Source: Bradyrhizobium icense
GTDB taxonomy: Bacteria > Pseudomonadota > Alphaproteobacteria > Rhizobiales > Xanthobacteraceae
Direction: 5' to 3'
NCBI RefSeq assembly: GCF_001693385.1
Contig: NZ_CP016428.1
Span: 5,518,001-5,582,000 of the forward strand
DNA: 64,000 nt
Position 1 is the first letter of the stretch. The number at the start of each line of letters is the position of its first letter. A program made the translations under genes and the position numbers. The notes beneath the pieces were generated by a model, which made no database searches, was not told the origin of the DNA, and saw only the letters and a program-made list of their open reading frames with translations. Positions 28,945-37,874 of this stretch are shown piece by piece.

Positions 28945-29688
28945 TTGCTCACCCATCCGACCCTCGATCAGCTCCACGCACTCGGCCTTCACGGCATGGC
29001 CAAGGCCTTCGCCGACATCGAAGCCGGCGGCGACGCCACGAGCCTCGGCCACGCCGAATGGCTCGCGCTCCTGCTCGAACGCGAAGCGTCACTGCGACGC
29101 GACAAGCGGCTGTCGAAGCGGCTGCAATATGCCAAGCTGCGCCAGCAGGCCTGCGTCGAGGACATCGACTACCGCACCCCGCGCGGCCTCGACCGCAGCC
29201 TCCTGACGATGCTGGTCGAAGGCCAATGGATCGATGACCACGCCAACCTGCTGATCTGCGGGCCCTCCGGTGTTGGCAAGAGCTGGATCGCCTCGGCGCT
29301 CGGCAACAAGGCCTGCCGCGACAATCGCTCCGTGCTTTATCAGCGCGTCCCGCGGCTGTTCAGCGATCTCGCTTTGGCGCGCGGCGACGGCCGCCATCCC
29401 CGTCTGCTGCGTGCGCTGGGCCGTGTCGATCTCCTCATCCTCGACGACTGGGGCCTCGAGCCGCTCGACGCAGCAGCCCGCCACGACCTCCTGGAGATCC
29501 TTGAGGATCGCTACGGCCGCCGCTCCACCATCGTCACCAGCCAGCTCCCCGTCGACCAATGGCACGCGCTGATCGGCGACCCCACCTACGCCGACGCCGT
29601 CCTCGATCGCCTGGTCCATAACGCCCACCGGATCGATCTGAACGGCGAGAGCATGCGGCGAACCCGCAAACCCAGCCGAAAGGCCTGA
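28945..29688 (+). CDS. istB: IS21-family helper ATPase IstB
   Basis: A 247-residue AAA+ ATPase that stimulates IstA. Walker A LLICGPSGVGKSWIASAL, Walker B RVDLLILDDWGLEPL, and a C-terminal VTSQLPVDQWHALIGDP with GESMRRTRKPSRKA. The start is a TTG at 28945, preceded by AGGAGA; no ATG gives a full N-terminal domain. Translationally close to istA. Intact. A decayed relative of its 3' end is at 3562-3720. Confidence 0.93.
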   Translation: MLTHPTLDQLHALGLHGMAKAFADIEAGGDATSLGHAEWLALLLEREASLRRDKRLSKRLQYAKLRQQACVEDIDYRTPRGLDRSLLTMLVEGQWIDDHANLLICGPSGVGKSWIASALGNKACRDNRSVLYQRVPRLFSDLALARGDGRHPRLLRALGRVDLLILDDWGLEPLDAAARHDLLEILEDRYGRRSTIVTSQLPVDQWHALIGDPTYADAVLDRLVHNAHRIDLNGESMRRTRKPSRKA

Positions 29689-29849
29689 GCAAGTGGCGCT
29701 GTGGACATGCCGCTGCGCTTGGACAACGCAAGCGCGTTGCCCACATGCCCACAGAACAGCAGACGAAGAAGACCCTCAAGCCGCGATTCAAGGTTGACCC
29801 CGCGGCTTGCCCGATGCCAGAAAACTGACAGCCAGAACGCCTCGCGCCC

Positions 29850-29943
29850 CGGGCGACATCAAATCGGAATGGTGGGCGAGATCATCTCGGAATCCCGGGC
29901 GAGATCAAATCGGTACACCCGGGCGAGATCATCGGAATCCGCA
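29850..29943. repeat. IS21 right-end array of short repeats
   Basis: Three to four inverted-orientation copies of the same unit found at the left end (gggcgagatcatctcggaat and variants), ending ggaatccgca at 29943. Confidence 0.8.
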
Positions 29944-30664
29944 CCAGCCGTTTCAAGATGCCCCTGGCCCGCTTCACGCCCGCGGAGATCTCATAGGAGA
30001 AGCGCTTCGCTTGCCCCACCACACGGCTCGTCGAGTTCAACAGCCGCCGGTAGCCTTGCTTGAGCTTCTCGTGATTGAGCGGTCCTTTGGCACGCGCGGT
30101 TCGCGAGACATCGAGCAGGCGCAGTTTTACGCTTCGCGTTCGATCACGCAGTTTGGTTCCGGCCGTGCCCACGATCTTGGTGACCTTCTTCATTGTGCGG
30201 ATCAACACTCTAACCCCGTCGCCCAGCAACGTGCTGTCGGTCGGGTAGTGGATGTTGGTCTCCACCACCGTCGTATCCACGCGCATCCTGCGTCCCTGCG
30301 TCACCCCTTGTTCCTGCGCGACTTGCACAATCCGGTCGTGGATCTGCTTGATTGTCTCCGGATCCACAGCCAAGCCCCAGCGCCCCATCGTCTTCGCGTC
30401 CGGCGTCTTGCCGCCGCCCACCCGGGAGAAGTCGCGATACACCAGATTGGCGCGCACTTCGCGCTCCAGCACCTGATAGCTCCAGTTGCGAACGTGCTTG
30501 AGGATCAACAATCGCAACACCACTTCGGCCGGCGCGCCCAGCCGGCCACGACTGCGGCTCTTGGGATACCGTCTCGCCAGCGCCTCGTATACCGCGCCTA
30601 CGATCTGTTCATCCGCGAGAACCCGGTCGGCATGCGTCATCCAACCTTCGCGGAGATCGCTCAC
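29944..30664 (-). pseudogene. ISNCY-type transposase, N-terminal half (interrupted by IS21)
   Basis: Starts MSDLREGWMTHADRVLADEQ at ATG 30664, with an N-terminal DNA-binding/DUF4372-like region (YPKSRSRGRLGAPAEVVLRL, RNWSYQVLEREVRANLVYRD) and the first catalytic Asp in GRRMRVDTTVVETNIHYPTD. The homology runs to VKRARGILKRL, exactly where IS21 begins; the last codons of the open frame (RIPMISPG...) are IS21 DNA. The C-terminal half is at 26543-27183. Confidence 0.9.
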
Positions 30665-30705
30665 TTCTCCCGCCGTCGCCGAAGCTCAGTTGCGCTCTGC
30701 GTATC

Positions 30706-31053
30706 TCAATCACGCTTCTTCCTCCCACCCCGCGGCACCGCCGCATCAGGGCCCAGCAGATCGTGATTGAACTCGCAGATCGCTTCGATCGCTTCTTTCA
30801 GCTTCTGATAGTTGTCCAGCCAACGGCGCACTTCGGCAACGCGTTCACGGCGCACGCTGAACTGGCGTACGCGTCCGCCCCCATAGCTCACCGTCAGCAC
30901 GTGCACCTGATGCCCTTCGCCGCGCGCGCACTTCGGGCAGCCGCTCTTGTGACGAACAGTGCGCTCCAGCAGCGAACCGCGCAGTAGCTCGCCGGTAACC
31001 GGCAGCTTGCCGACAAGCTTCTCGCGCGTTTGAAGGCTTCGATCACGAATCAT
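30706..31053 (-). CDS. DUF6788-like accessory protein of the ISNCY-type element
   Basis: A 115-residue basic protein, MIRDRSLQTREKLVGKLPVT onward, with a two-Cys knuckle (KSGCPKCARGEGHQVHVL) and a basic C-terminus (RGGRKKRD). Small proteins of this type are found as the upstream partner of transposases; the role is unknown, though the CxxC suggests nucleic acid or Zn binding. It ends 41 bases before the transposase start, inside the same terminal repeats. Intact, but its partner transposase is interrupted. Confidence 0.7.
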   Translation of the reverse strand: MIRDRSLQTREKLVGKLPVTGELLRGSLLERTVRHKSGCPKCARGEGHQVHVLTVSYGGGRVRQFSVRRERVAEVRRWLDNYQKLKEAIEAICEFNHDLLGPDAAVPRGGRKKRD

Positions 31054-31153
31054 TCATAAGAATGAATCAGTGCCGCCGCCTCCCGTCAACGGCCAATCCG
31101 TGCGACCTTGCAGTTTTCGCTCCGCAACGCCACTCTCGGAACACTCCAAGCCG

Positions 31154-31176
31154 AGCGATTTTTGCGCCGGAAAGTA
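31154..31176. repeat. right terminal inverted repeat of the ISNCY-type element
   Basis: Starts agcgatttttgcgccggaaa; perfect reverse complement of 26430-26452. Confidence 0.88.
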
Positions 31177-31181
31177 ACTAG

Positions 31182-31555
31182 ACGAAGCTGCTCCCGAGAG
31201 ACGGTCCAGGCCTGGGAGCGATCGCGCAATATCGCCCGCTCAGATCATTGACGTGGCTCGGCGCGAGCCATCAGAGCTGAGGTTCAGGAGGTCCATCAAC
31301 TTGGAGTCGAACGGCCACGAGGTTTGGGCGCTCGAAATCTCATGGCATGGATTATCTGGGTTGGTCGATCAGTGACCGAGACTCGATGGGTGTTCCCACT
31401 TGTAAGGGCAACAACATCGAAGCCATCTGCCAATTGCGATCCGTCCAATCAGCTCCTCAGGTACGTGTTGACTGGAGCTGGACGGCGCTCTGGCCGATGC
31501 GGTCGCGCATTCACTCGTTGCGAGGACAAACGACCAACCGGCAAGCCGTTCGCCG
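31182..31555. other. intergenic, nothing seen
   Basis: Between the ISNCY-type right end and the 3' end of the CoA-transferase gene. No domain, hairpin or repeat was recognised. Confidence 0.45.
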
Positions 31556-32689
31556 CTACGAAGAGTGCCCAAACTCCGTGCGCAATATCTCAGAATGGGC
31601 TCCCCGAGCGGGAACAGGTCGCAATACCGGAGTTGTTTCTCCGTCAAAAATCGCGCCAGGCGCGATCACGTGAATATCGCCTGCTGGCGTTGACACCGGT
31701 ATTCGACGCAGATGTGGGTGTTTGGCTACGTCCTCAATCTGGTTCAGCCCTCCGTACGCGAGTCCGGCGGCTTCCAGCTCACGCATGGCTTCGTGGCTGG
31801 AGATTTGCGCAAAGCGACCTACCACGATTTCATCCAAACTGGCCCTGTTGCGGATCCGGTCCATGTTGTCACCGAAATCGGGGTGGCGGATGAGTTCCGG
31901 TCGTTTAAGGAATTTGGTGCAGAAGTTGACCCATTCGCGGTCGTTTTGAACGGAGAAGATCACGTCCTTGCCGTCCGCACAGCGGTACGCCCCATATGGC
32001 GCGAGAGAAGGATGGTTCACGCCTGCGCGCGCAGTATGATAGCCGCTGTAATCGAACTGAAGAACCGGAACATTCATCCAGTCAGCGATGGCGTCAAACA
32101 GCGATACATGAATGGCCGTTCCTTCCCCGGTTCGCTCCCTCACAAGCAGCGCCTGCAAGATGGCGTTGAGAGCGGTCATGCCAGCTGAAATGTCACATAC
32201 AGAAACGCCGACGCGCGCCGAGCCCTGCGCTGTCCCGGTGATCGCGCAAAGCCCGGTCTCGGCTTGCACGATCAGGTCATACGCTTTCAAATGCGACAAA
32301 GCACCGCCATCACCGAATCCGGAGATGTCACAGGTTATCAAGCGGGGATGGCGCTTCCGAAGATCTGCCGATCCGAATCCGAGTTTTGTGATGCTGCCAG
32401 GCTTCAGATTTTGAATGAAGACATCAGCCTGAGCGACTATCGACTCGAGAACTCCACGGTCTTGCTCGACCGTGAGGTCGAGGCAGATGCTCTCTTTCCC
32501 GCGATTCAACCAGACGAAATATGCACTTTGACCGCGAACGAGCTTATCGTAATTTCGTGCAAAGTCGCCCTCCGGGCGTTCGACTTTGATGACACGCGCA
32601 CCAGCGTCGGCGAGGCGGGAAGACGCATAAGGCGCTGCTACCGCCTGCTCGACGGCAACGACGGTGATGCCTTCGAGTGCCTTCCTCAT
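31556..32689 (-). CDS. class III CoA-transferase (CaiB/BaiF), predicted mesaconate-specific
   Basis: A 377-residue family III CoA-transferase. N-terminal GITVVAVEQAVAAPYASSRL and IKVERPEGDFARNYD, the catalytic Asp138 in HLKAYDLIVQAETGL, and the family glycine loop GFGDGGALS are present. Its ATG overlaps the stop of the methylaspartate ammonia-lyase gene by four bases (ATGA), so the two are translationally coupled. Known haloarchaeal and bacterial methylaspartate pathways use a class III enzyme to make mesaconyl-CoA from mesaconate, so that reaction is the best guess; the CoA donor cannot be read. Family members range widely (formyl-CoA, succinyl-CoA:carnitine), so the substrate rests on context. 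Intact. Confidence 0.85.
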   Translation of the reverse strand: MRKALEGITVVAVEQAVAAPYASSRLADAGARVIKVERPEGDFARNYDKLVRGQSAYFVWLNRGKESICLDLTVEQDRGVLESIVAQADVFIQNLKPGSITKLGFGSADLRKRHPRLITCDISGFGDGGALSHLKAYDLIVQAETGLCAITGTAQGSARVGVSVCDISAGMTALNAILQALLVRERTGEGTAIHVSLFDAIADWMNVPVLQFDYSGYHTARAGVNHPSLAPYGAYRCADGKDVIFSVQNDREWVNFCTKFLKRPELIRHPDFGDNMDRIRNRASLDEIVVGRFAQISSHEAMRELEAAGLAYGGLNQIEDVAKHPHLRRIPVSTPAGDIHVIAPGAIFDGETTPVLRPVPARGAHSEILRTEFGHSS

Positions 32690-33969
32690 ACGGACGTACC
32701 CCCGACATTCTGACGGGAGTTCTGCGACCGGCGGTAGGCAAGAATGGAAAGCAGTCTGCTCTGCTCGTTTCCAACGATGGAAATGCCCTCATCAACGCCC
32801 ATTCCGGGTCTTGCGAGCATCATGTCAGCCTGTGTCGCCACCGCAATGTTGACTGCGGCCCTTGCCGACAAGTCGGTTTCCGTGCAGCTCCCACCGACAT
32901 ATGCCCCGACGCCATTTTCCTTGCAGAGCAACACGGCCCTGGCAGAGTCAGCGATCGAGCCCACGTCAGGCATCTTGATCTGAATTAGATGAGCCGCTTT
33001 TGCTTCGGCGAAAAGCCGGATGTCGTCAAGCGTATTGCATTGCTCGTCGACAACCACCCGGGCTCCGGTGCCACGCCTGTCGAGAAGTGCGACGATCTTG
33101 GCGTACTCCTCAAGCTGAGCTTCTGTTGATCCATAGTCCGCCGGGCATTCGATATGAAGCCGGTACCCCGGCACGTCATCCGCAACGCGCGCGATGAAAT
33201 CGGCAATTTTCTGCGCCTGCATCCCAATCTCGAGCCCGATCCAACCGTACACGTCGAAATGTAAAACAGGGTAGTACCCAGGCTGGCCGATTTCCCTGGT
33301 GCGTTTAACGACCCATTTGACGAAGTCGCGAAACCTTTCACCGGAAGGGCCGAATTTCTCACGCGAGTTGATCAAGCCATGCGGAAGCACATCCACCGAC
33401 TTGAGAATCATCTTGTCGACATTTATTTCTCTGGCGTCCCCGCTCTGAGCGTAGATTGGGACTGGCTTCTCGGGTAATGGCAGGTCATATTCGGAGCAGA
33501 TCACTTCGGCCGTTGTTGTCCGTGCAATATGCGCAGCGGCGCGAAGCAAAGCTTGGCTCACACCATATTCAATGGCGAGCGGTAGGCGCTTGATCTCATG
33601 GAATGCGAGAACACGATCACAAGCCCCAACGAAATTGGAAGCGTCGCAAGCGAAAAGCCGAGGGATCACAACGGATCTCGTCAGCGCTTCGATTGTGTCG
33701 ACCCGAAAAACGGGATCGCGACCGCCTGCGCCTGAGTATTGTACGTTCATCATGTCGCCCCACACGATCATATCGTCCGACATGACGAGGCCGATGCTGA
33801 GCGAACGCGAGGGCATTCGGATGGTTGTGAAGCCCGGCGTCAGAGGCGCGCCCAGATAGCGAAAACCATCCTGAGCAGCGCCGGCACGTATTGCAGCTTG
33901 ATCATCATAGAAGAAGCTTCCGTTCCCAGCAGCCAGAATCACATCTTTTATCGAAGGAGAGTTTCTCAT
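32686..33969 (-). CDS. methylaspartate ammonia-lyase
   Basis: A 427-residue enolase-superfamily enzyme that eliminates ammonia from L-threo-3-methylaspartate to give mesaconate. By alignment to the Clostridium tetanomorphum enzyme, all five key residues are kept: His197 in DVLPHGLIN, metal ligands Asp239 (LHFDVYG), Glu274 (LHIECP) and Asp308 (VVDEQCN), and catalytic Lys332 (IQIKMPDVG). Other signatures are GFFYDDQ-like SFFYDDQAAIRAGAAQDGF, VQYSGAGGRDP and ARPGMGVDEGISIVGNE. The weak start region is preceded by ggagag. Glutamate mutase, which makes the substrate, is not in the window, so the methylaspartate must come from elsewhere. Intact. Confidence 0.92.
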   Translation of the reverse strand: MRNSPSIKDVILAAGNGSFFYDDQAAIRAGAAQDGFRYLGAPLTPGFTTIRMPSRSLSIGLVMSDDMIVWGDMMNVQYSGAGGRDPVFRVDTIEALTRSVVIPRLFACDASNFVGACDRVLAFHEIKRLPLAIEYGVSQALLRAAAHIARTTTAEVICSEYDLPLPEKPVPIYAQSGDAREINVDKMILKSVDVLPHGLINSREKFGPSGERFRDFVKWVVKRTREIGQPGYYPVLHFDVYGWIGLEIGMQAQKIADFIARVADDVPGYRLHIECPADYGSTEAQLEEYAKIVALLDRRGTGARVVVDEQCNTLDDIRLFAEAKAAHLIQIKMPDVGSIADSARAVLLCKENGVGAYVGGSCTETDLSARAAVNIAVATQADMMLARPGMGVDEGISIVGNEQSRLLSILAYRRSQNSRQNVGGTSV

Positions 33970-34206
33970 TGCGCACTCAATCTAAGCGTTGGGCCATGTC
34001 GGATCCCGAAGAGCCCAGGCCTCACGTCGCTCATGGCAATCTACTAGCCACCCAACATCCGGCCGCAGAATTTACGAGCAGCTTTGGCTATAGGCGAATT
34101 CGAAAAGCATCTGAATTGCGCGAGCCACTCTTGCCTGAGGCACACTTTGACTACTGCTCCAGAAACGAGTTAGGGCCAGGATGGTGTGTCTTCTTGATTT
34201 TGGCCC

Positions 34207-35646
34207 TCATGCGACAGAAACAGCTTTGACCCCGTTAACGAGCTTCAGGTTTTGGAAGGCCCTCACGCCCTCCACACCACCTTCGTACCCATAACCGCTC
34301 TGTTTGACTCCGGCATTTGGTGCATCGGCAGACACACCCTTGAGGTGGTTCATGCTTACAGCCCCCGCCACAAGGCTGCGGATCATTCGCTTCTGGATTT
34401 CTGGAGATTCGGTGAAGAAATAGGAAGCAAGGCCATATTCGGTATCATTCGCCTCCTCAACCGCTTCTTCAATCGTGTCAAACGGGGCAACAGTAAGAAT
34501 CGGTCCAAATGGTTCTTCGCGAAGCACCTCTGACTCAGGGTGGACGTTGCTTAGAATTGTAGGGGCCCAATAAAAGCCCGCTCGACCAATGCGTCTACCA
34601 CCGGTTTCAACTTTCGCTCCGCGATCGACAGCATCCTTCGTCAGGCGTTCCATGGCTTCAATGCGTCTCGCATTCGCCATTGGTCCCATGTCTGTCTCAG
34701 GGTCGTCGGGTGCGCCAACTCTAATCTTTTCTGCCGCGCGAACAAGCTTCGCCAGAAACTCCCGGTAAATTGATCTCGCTACTAGAATACGACTGGGAGC
34801 GTTGCAGCTTTGGCCTGCGCACTCAAACTTGTATTCCGATATTGCCCAAGCGGCCTTCGAGAGATCCGCGTCTTCAAAGACGATGACAGGGGAGTGGCCG
34901 CCAAGCTCTAGAACGCATCGCTGCAGATTGCCTGCGGCAATTTTCGCGAGTTGTTTGCCGACGGGTGTAGAGCCCGTGAACGACAAGGCTCGAACAACAG
35001 GCGAGGCGAGCAGGTGTTTAGAGATCATAGGCGGATTTCCGAAGACCAGACTCACAACACCCGGTGGAATCCCCGCCTCCTGTAAAGCTTCGATCATATA
35101 GACCCCGGCGCTTGGAGTTTCCTCTGCCGCTTTCAGGATGACCGGGCAGCCCGCCGCGATAGACGCGCCAAGCTTTCGGGCGTTGAGGACGGCCGGGTAG
35201 TTCCAGGGCGTGAATGCGGCGACCACACCAATCGCTTCTGGTACGATCATCCGCTTTTCGTCTATAGGAACTGGAGCCGACAGTTTCCCTGCGTGCGTAC
35301 CATTCCACTCGAGCATTTCGACTGCGCGGGCATACTCTCCCTTCGCTTCGGCCAGGGTCTTGCCTTGTTCCGTCGAAAGTGCAGCCGCCGCTATATCGAT
35401 TTTTCCCTTTAGGATCCGTGCGGCGCGAATGAGAAGCGCCCCCCGTTCTTCGGCTGGTGTATTCGACCACTGCAGCAGACTCACTTGTGCGGATGTCAAC
35501 GCATCGTCGAGATCCGACGCCGAGGCAACAGCAACACGCCCGAACTCATGCTCGGTGGCGGGATTGAGAAAGGGCAGATCGGCGCCGTTACGACCTAAGC
35601 GCCACGCACCGTTGATGAAGAGTTTGTAGTTTATGCTATCGCACAT
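34207..35646 (-). CDS. NAD(P)-dependent aldehyde dehydrogenase (succinate-semialdehyde type)
   Basis: A 479-residue ALDH that oxidises an aldehyde to an acid. Catalytic residues: Asn149 in AAFTPWNYP, Lys172 in PVILKAAEETP, Glu247 in CVLELGGHSPV and Cys281 in FECAGQSCNAPSR. The C-terminal APNAGVKQSGYGYEGGVEGV is typical of succinate-semialdehyde and related semialdehyde dehydrogenases (DoeC, GabD, Sad). ATG 35646 (MCDSINYKLFING) fits family length; the frame is open to 35703. It sits 250 bases downstream of a class III aminotransferase on the same strand; together they could turn an omega-amino or diamino acid into a dicarboxylate. Substrate not determined. Intact. Confidence 0.9.
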   Translation of the reverse strand: MCDSINYKLFINGAWRLGRNGADLPFLNPATEHEFGRVAVASASDLDDALTSAQVSLLQWSNTPAEERGALLIRAARILKGKIDIAAAALSTEQGKTLAEAKGEYARAVEMLEWNGTHAGKLSAPVPIDEKRMIVPEAIGVVAAFTPWNYPAVLNARKLGASIAAGCPVILKAAEETPSAGVYMIEALQEAGIPPGVVSLVFGNPPMISKHLLASPVVRALSFTGSTPVGKQLAKIAAGNLQRCVLELGGHSPVIVFEDADLSKAAWAISEYKFECAGQSCNAPSRILVARSIYREFLAKLVRAAEKIRVGAPDDPETDMGPMANARRIEAMERLTKDAVDRGAKVETGGRRIGRAGFYWAPTILSNVHPESEVLREEPFGPILTVAPFDTIEEAVEEANDTEYGLASYFFTESPEIQKRMIRSLVAGAVSMNHLKGVSADAPNAGVKQSGYGYEGGVEGVRAFQNLKLVNGVKAVSVA

Positions 35647-35896
35647 ACGTGGTCGCCGCTCTGCCGTTCGATGTTTGTATCGTTCACTCGTTCGATGCCC
35701 CAAGCTACCGCTTGGAGTAAAATCAGGGTTACTATCCCGGTTCGGTGGCTCCGCGATCCCATTCAGCCGACTGTGATAACCGAGCAGCCCATGACCTCAA
35801 GCGCGTATGTGCGCGAGAAACGGATGCTGCGCCCACATCGGCTTTCAGTGCAGGCGGTTTAGGCAACTGGTGGCCGAAGTATCCGGCCGCTATTTT

Positions 35897-37300
35897 CTAG
35901 ATTTTCTCACCGCCACGCACGAGCTCGTCCATCACGGAGCGGACGGCACTCTCGGCAATCGAAACAATGTCATCAACTTCCGCCTTGGTGGTCACCAGCG
36001 GCGGAGCGAAGCCAAGGATGTCCCCGTGCGGCATGGGGCGGGCAATAAGCCCCCGATCGCGGGCCGCCTTGGAAATGCGAGCACCAACTTTGAGAGACGC
36101 ATCAAACCGCCTCTTCTTATCGCGATCGGCAACGAACTCGATGGCTCCCATCAGCCCGACGCCGCGCACTTCCCCAACGATCGGCAACTGCGCGAACTTC
36201 TCCTTGAGTTGGGCTTGGAAGTAGGCGCCGACTTCGCGCGCATTGGCAGGAAGGTTCTCTCGTTCCACGATGTCAAGAACTGCGTTAGCCGTAGCAGCAC
36301 CGATGGGGTGACCCGAATAGGTGTAGCCGTGCGAAAATGCGCCAACCTTGTCAGCACCGTCTTCCAAAACCTTATAGACCTTGTCCCCGACGATCGCGGC
36401 GGAGAGCGGGAAGTAACCCGAAGTCAGCCCCTTCGCGATCGTGATCAGGTCGGGCTCGATTCCGTAGCGCTCCGAGCCAAACATCGAGCCAGTGCGACCG
36501 AAGCCCGTGATTACCTCGTCGGCGATCAAGAGAACGTCGTGCTTCTTGAGCACAGCCTGGATCGCTTCCCAGTAGCCCACCGGAGGCGGCGTGATACCGC
36601 CCGTGCCAAGCACCGGCTCGGCGATGAAGGCGCCCACATTGTCCGGGCCGAGGCGCTCGATGAGCTGGTCGAGCTCAACGGCGCGACGGGCCGAGAATTC
36701 GCGCTCGGTCTCCTCAGGGTTGCAGCCCCAGTAGTAATGCGGAGCGCCTGTGCGCACAATCTGCGGCAGCGGGAGATCCATGCAATCATGGTAGAAGCTC
36801 ATACCGGTCATCGAACCGGAAAGCACACTGCAACCGTGATAGCCACGCTCTCGCGCAATAATCTTCTTCTTGTTGGGCTTACCTCGAAGATTGTTGTAGT
36901 ACCAGACGAGCTTGGCCTGTGTCTCATTGGCATCCGAACCCGACATGCCGTAGAAGATCTTATTCATCTTACCGGGCGCCATCTTGACGAGACGATCGGA
37001 GAGGATCGCGAGCTCGTCTGTGGTGTGCGCTGCGTAGCAGTGGTAGTACGCGAGGCGATAGGCCTGACGCGAGATGGCTTCAGCTACTTCGGTTCGACCA
37101 TAACCAACATTGACGCAGTACATGCCGGCAAAGCCATCGATGAACTGATTGCCGTTGGCGTCCTGGATACGGATACCCTTACCAGTTTCGATGATCGTCG
37201 GCTCGCCAAACTTACCAGTCGCAAAGTCCTTGAGATGCGTGAAGGGATGCAGGACGCTGTTTTTGTCTTTTTCGCTAATTTCTTTGATATTGATTGCCAT
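35897..37300 (-). CDS. class III (omega) aminotransferase, DoeD-like
   Basis: A 467-residue PLP aminotransferase of the beta-alanine/taurine/diaminobutyrate type. PLP Lys290 in LITIAKGLTSGYFPLS, Asp261 in LLIADEVITGFGRTG, MSGSDANETQAKLVWYYNN, and GAFSHGYTYSGHPIGAA. ATG 37300 (MAINIKEISEKDK) is the best start; an upstream in-frame start at 37321 is possible. The gene is divergent from an Lrp/AsnC regulator at 37875 and upstream of an aldehyde dehydrogenase, the order seen for doeD-doeC with doeX in ectoine degradation, but also for many amine-catabolic loci. Transamination of a terminal amino group is expected. Intact. Confidence 0.9.
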   Translation of the reverse strand: MAINIKEISEKDKNSVLHPFTHLKDFATGKFGEPTIIETGKGIRIQDANGNQFIDGFAGMYCVNVGYGRTEVAEAISRQAYRLAYYHCYAAHTTDELAILSDRLVKMAPGKMNKIFYGMSGSDANETQAKLVWYYNNLRGKPNKKKIIARERGYHGCSVLSGSMTGMSFYHDCMDLPLPQIVRTGAPHYYWGCNPEETEREFSARRAVELDQLIERLGPDNVGAFIAEPVLGTGGITPPPVGYWEAIQAVLKKHDVLLIADEVITGFGRTGSMFGSERYGIEPDLITIAKGLTSGYFPLSAAIVGDKVYKVLEDGADKVGAFSHGYTYSGHPIGAATANAVLDIVERENLPANAREVGAYFQAQLKEKFAQLPIVGEVRGVGLMGAIEFVADRDKKRRFDASLKVGARISKAARDRGLIARPMPHGDILGFAPPLVTTKAEVDDIVSIAESAVRSVMDELVRGGEKI

Positions 37301-37874
37301 TGTGCACCACTCTCTGTTCAAGCTGCGAGGTTCGCAAAGCAGACGTATTTGAGCTCAACGAGACCGCACGTTGAGTCTTGATGGACGAGGTCGGCCGCTT
37401 CCATCAGCCCAGATAGATGCGGCCAACGAACTTTGAGGCAACGATCGCCTGCACGCCCATATTCGCGTAGGCGCATGGACCGGGCGTCGCACACATGGAC
37501 CAAAGCGGCGCGCCCACCCTCCGATTCATCGGTGGCCACAAGGATTTCCTGCTCATCAGAAGGGAACGATGACCATACTCTTTCCAAACGCCTCCTCTCT
37601 TGCACTCAACACGCCTTTCACTTACGCCAGCAAGCACAACAGTCGCCGCGAAGGTTACCCCGCGCAGGCTTACTCCTTCCGGCGGCGCGGGCACCGGCTG
37701 CTGAATAGATTGAAAGACCATCTGTAAGTCCGGCACGCCCCTTTTGTTGAAATGCCTATGCATTCAGGATACTGATGTGACGCACATATTTGCATCGTAT
37801 CTCCTGTCGGTCGGAGGATTTCCTGCATCGTACAGGCAGTTGGCGCTGCGATTCACCCCAAGGCTGGAGCCGTT
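37301..37874. other. divergent intergenic region with possible relics
   Basis: About 570 bases between the aminotransferase and Lrp genes; it should contain both promoters and the Lrp operator. A minus-strand stretch EILVATDESEGGRAALVHVC (about 37490-37550) resembles the start of a universal stress protein but continues out of frame; probably a relic. Confidence 0.35.

Larger units (their letters stand above)
27192..29943 (+). mobile_element. IS21-family insertion sequence, apparently intact
   Basis: A 2.75-kb element with istA and istB, inserted in the ISNCY-type transposase and flanked by the 8-bp direct repeat ccagccgt (27184-27191 and 29944-29951). Both ends carry related sequence (left tgctgattccg, right reverse complement tgcggattccg) and internal arrays of an ATTCCG...GATsTCGCCC unit. 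Both genes are uninterrupted, so it may be active, unlike every other element in the window. GC is higher than in surrounding DNA. Confidence 0.93.
26425..31181 (-). mobile_element. ISNCY-type element interrupted by an IS21 element
   Basis: A 23-bp perfect inverted repeat (26430-26452 and 31154-31176; core tttttgcgccggaaagta) bounds an element with a transposase gene split by IS21 (27192-29943) and an accessory DUF6788 gene. Without IS21 and one 8-bp target copy it would be about 2.0 kb. The outer ends read cta...tag. Assignment to the ISNCY group rests on the transposase motifs (AADAGFYSARNEAAAK) and the accessory gene. Confidence 0.85.

Noticed and set aside
35807..37381. 524-codon plus-strand frame
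   Set aside because: Antisense to the class III aminotransferase, whose motifs and catalytic lysine are convincing.
37490..37560. Universal-stress-protein-like start EILVATDESEGGRAAL
   Set aside because: The similarity ends after one strand and helix; no nucleotide-binding motif follows.
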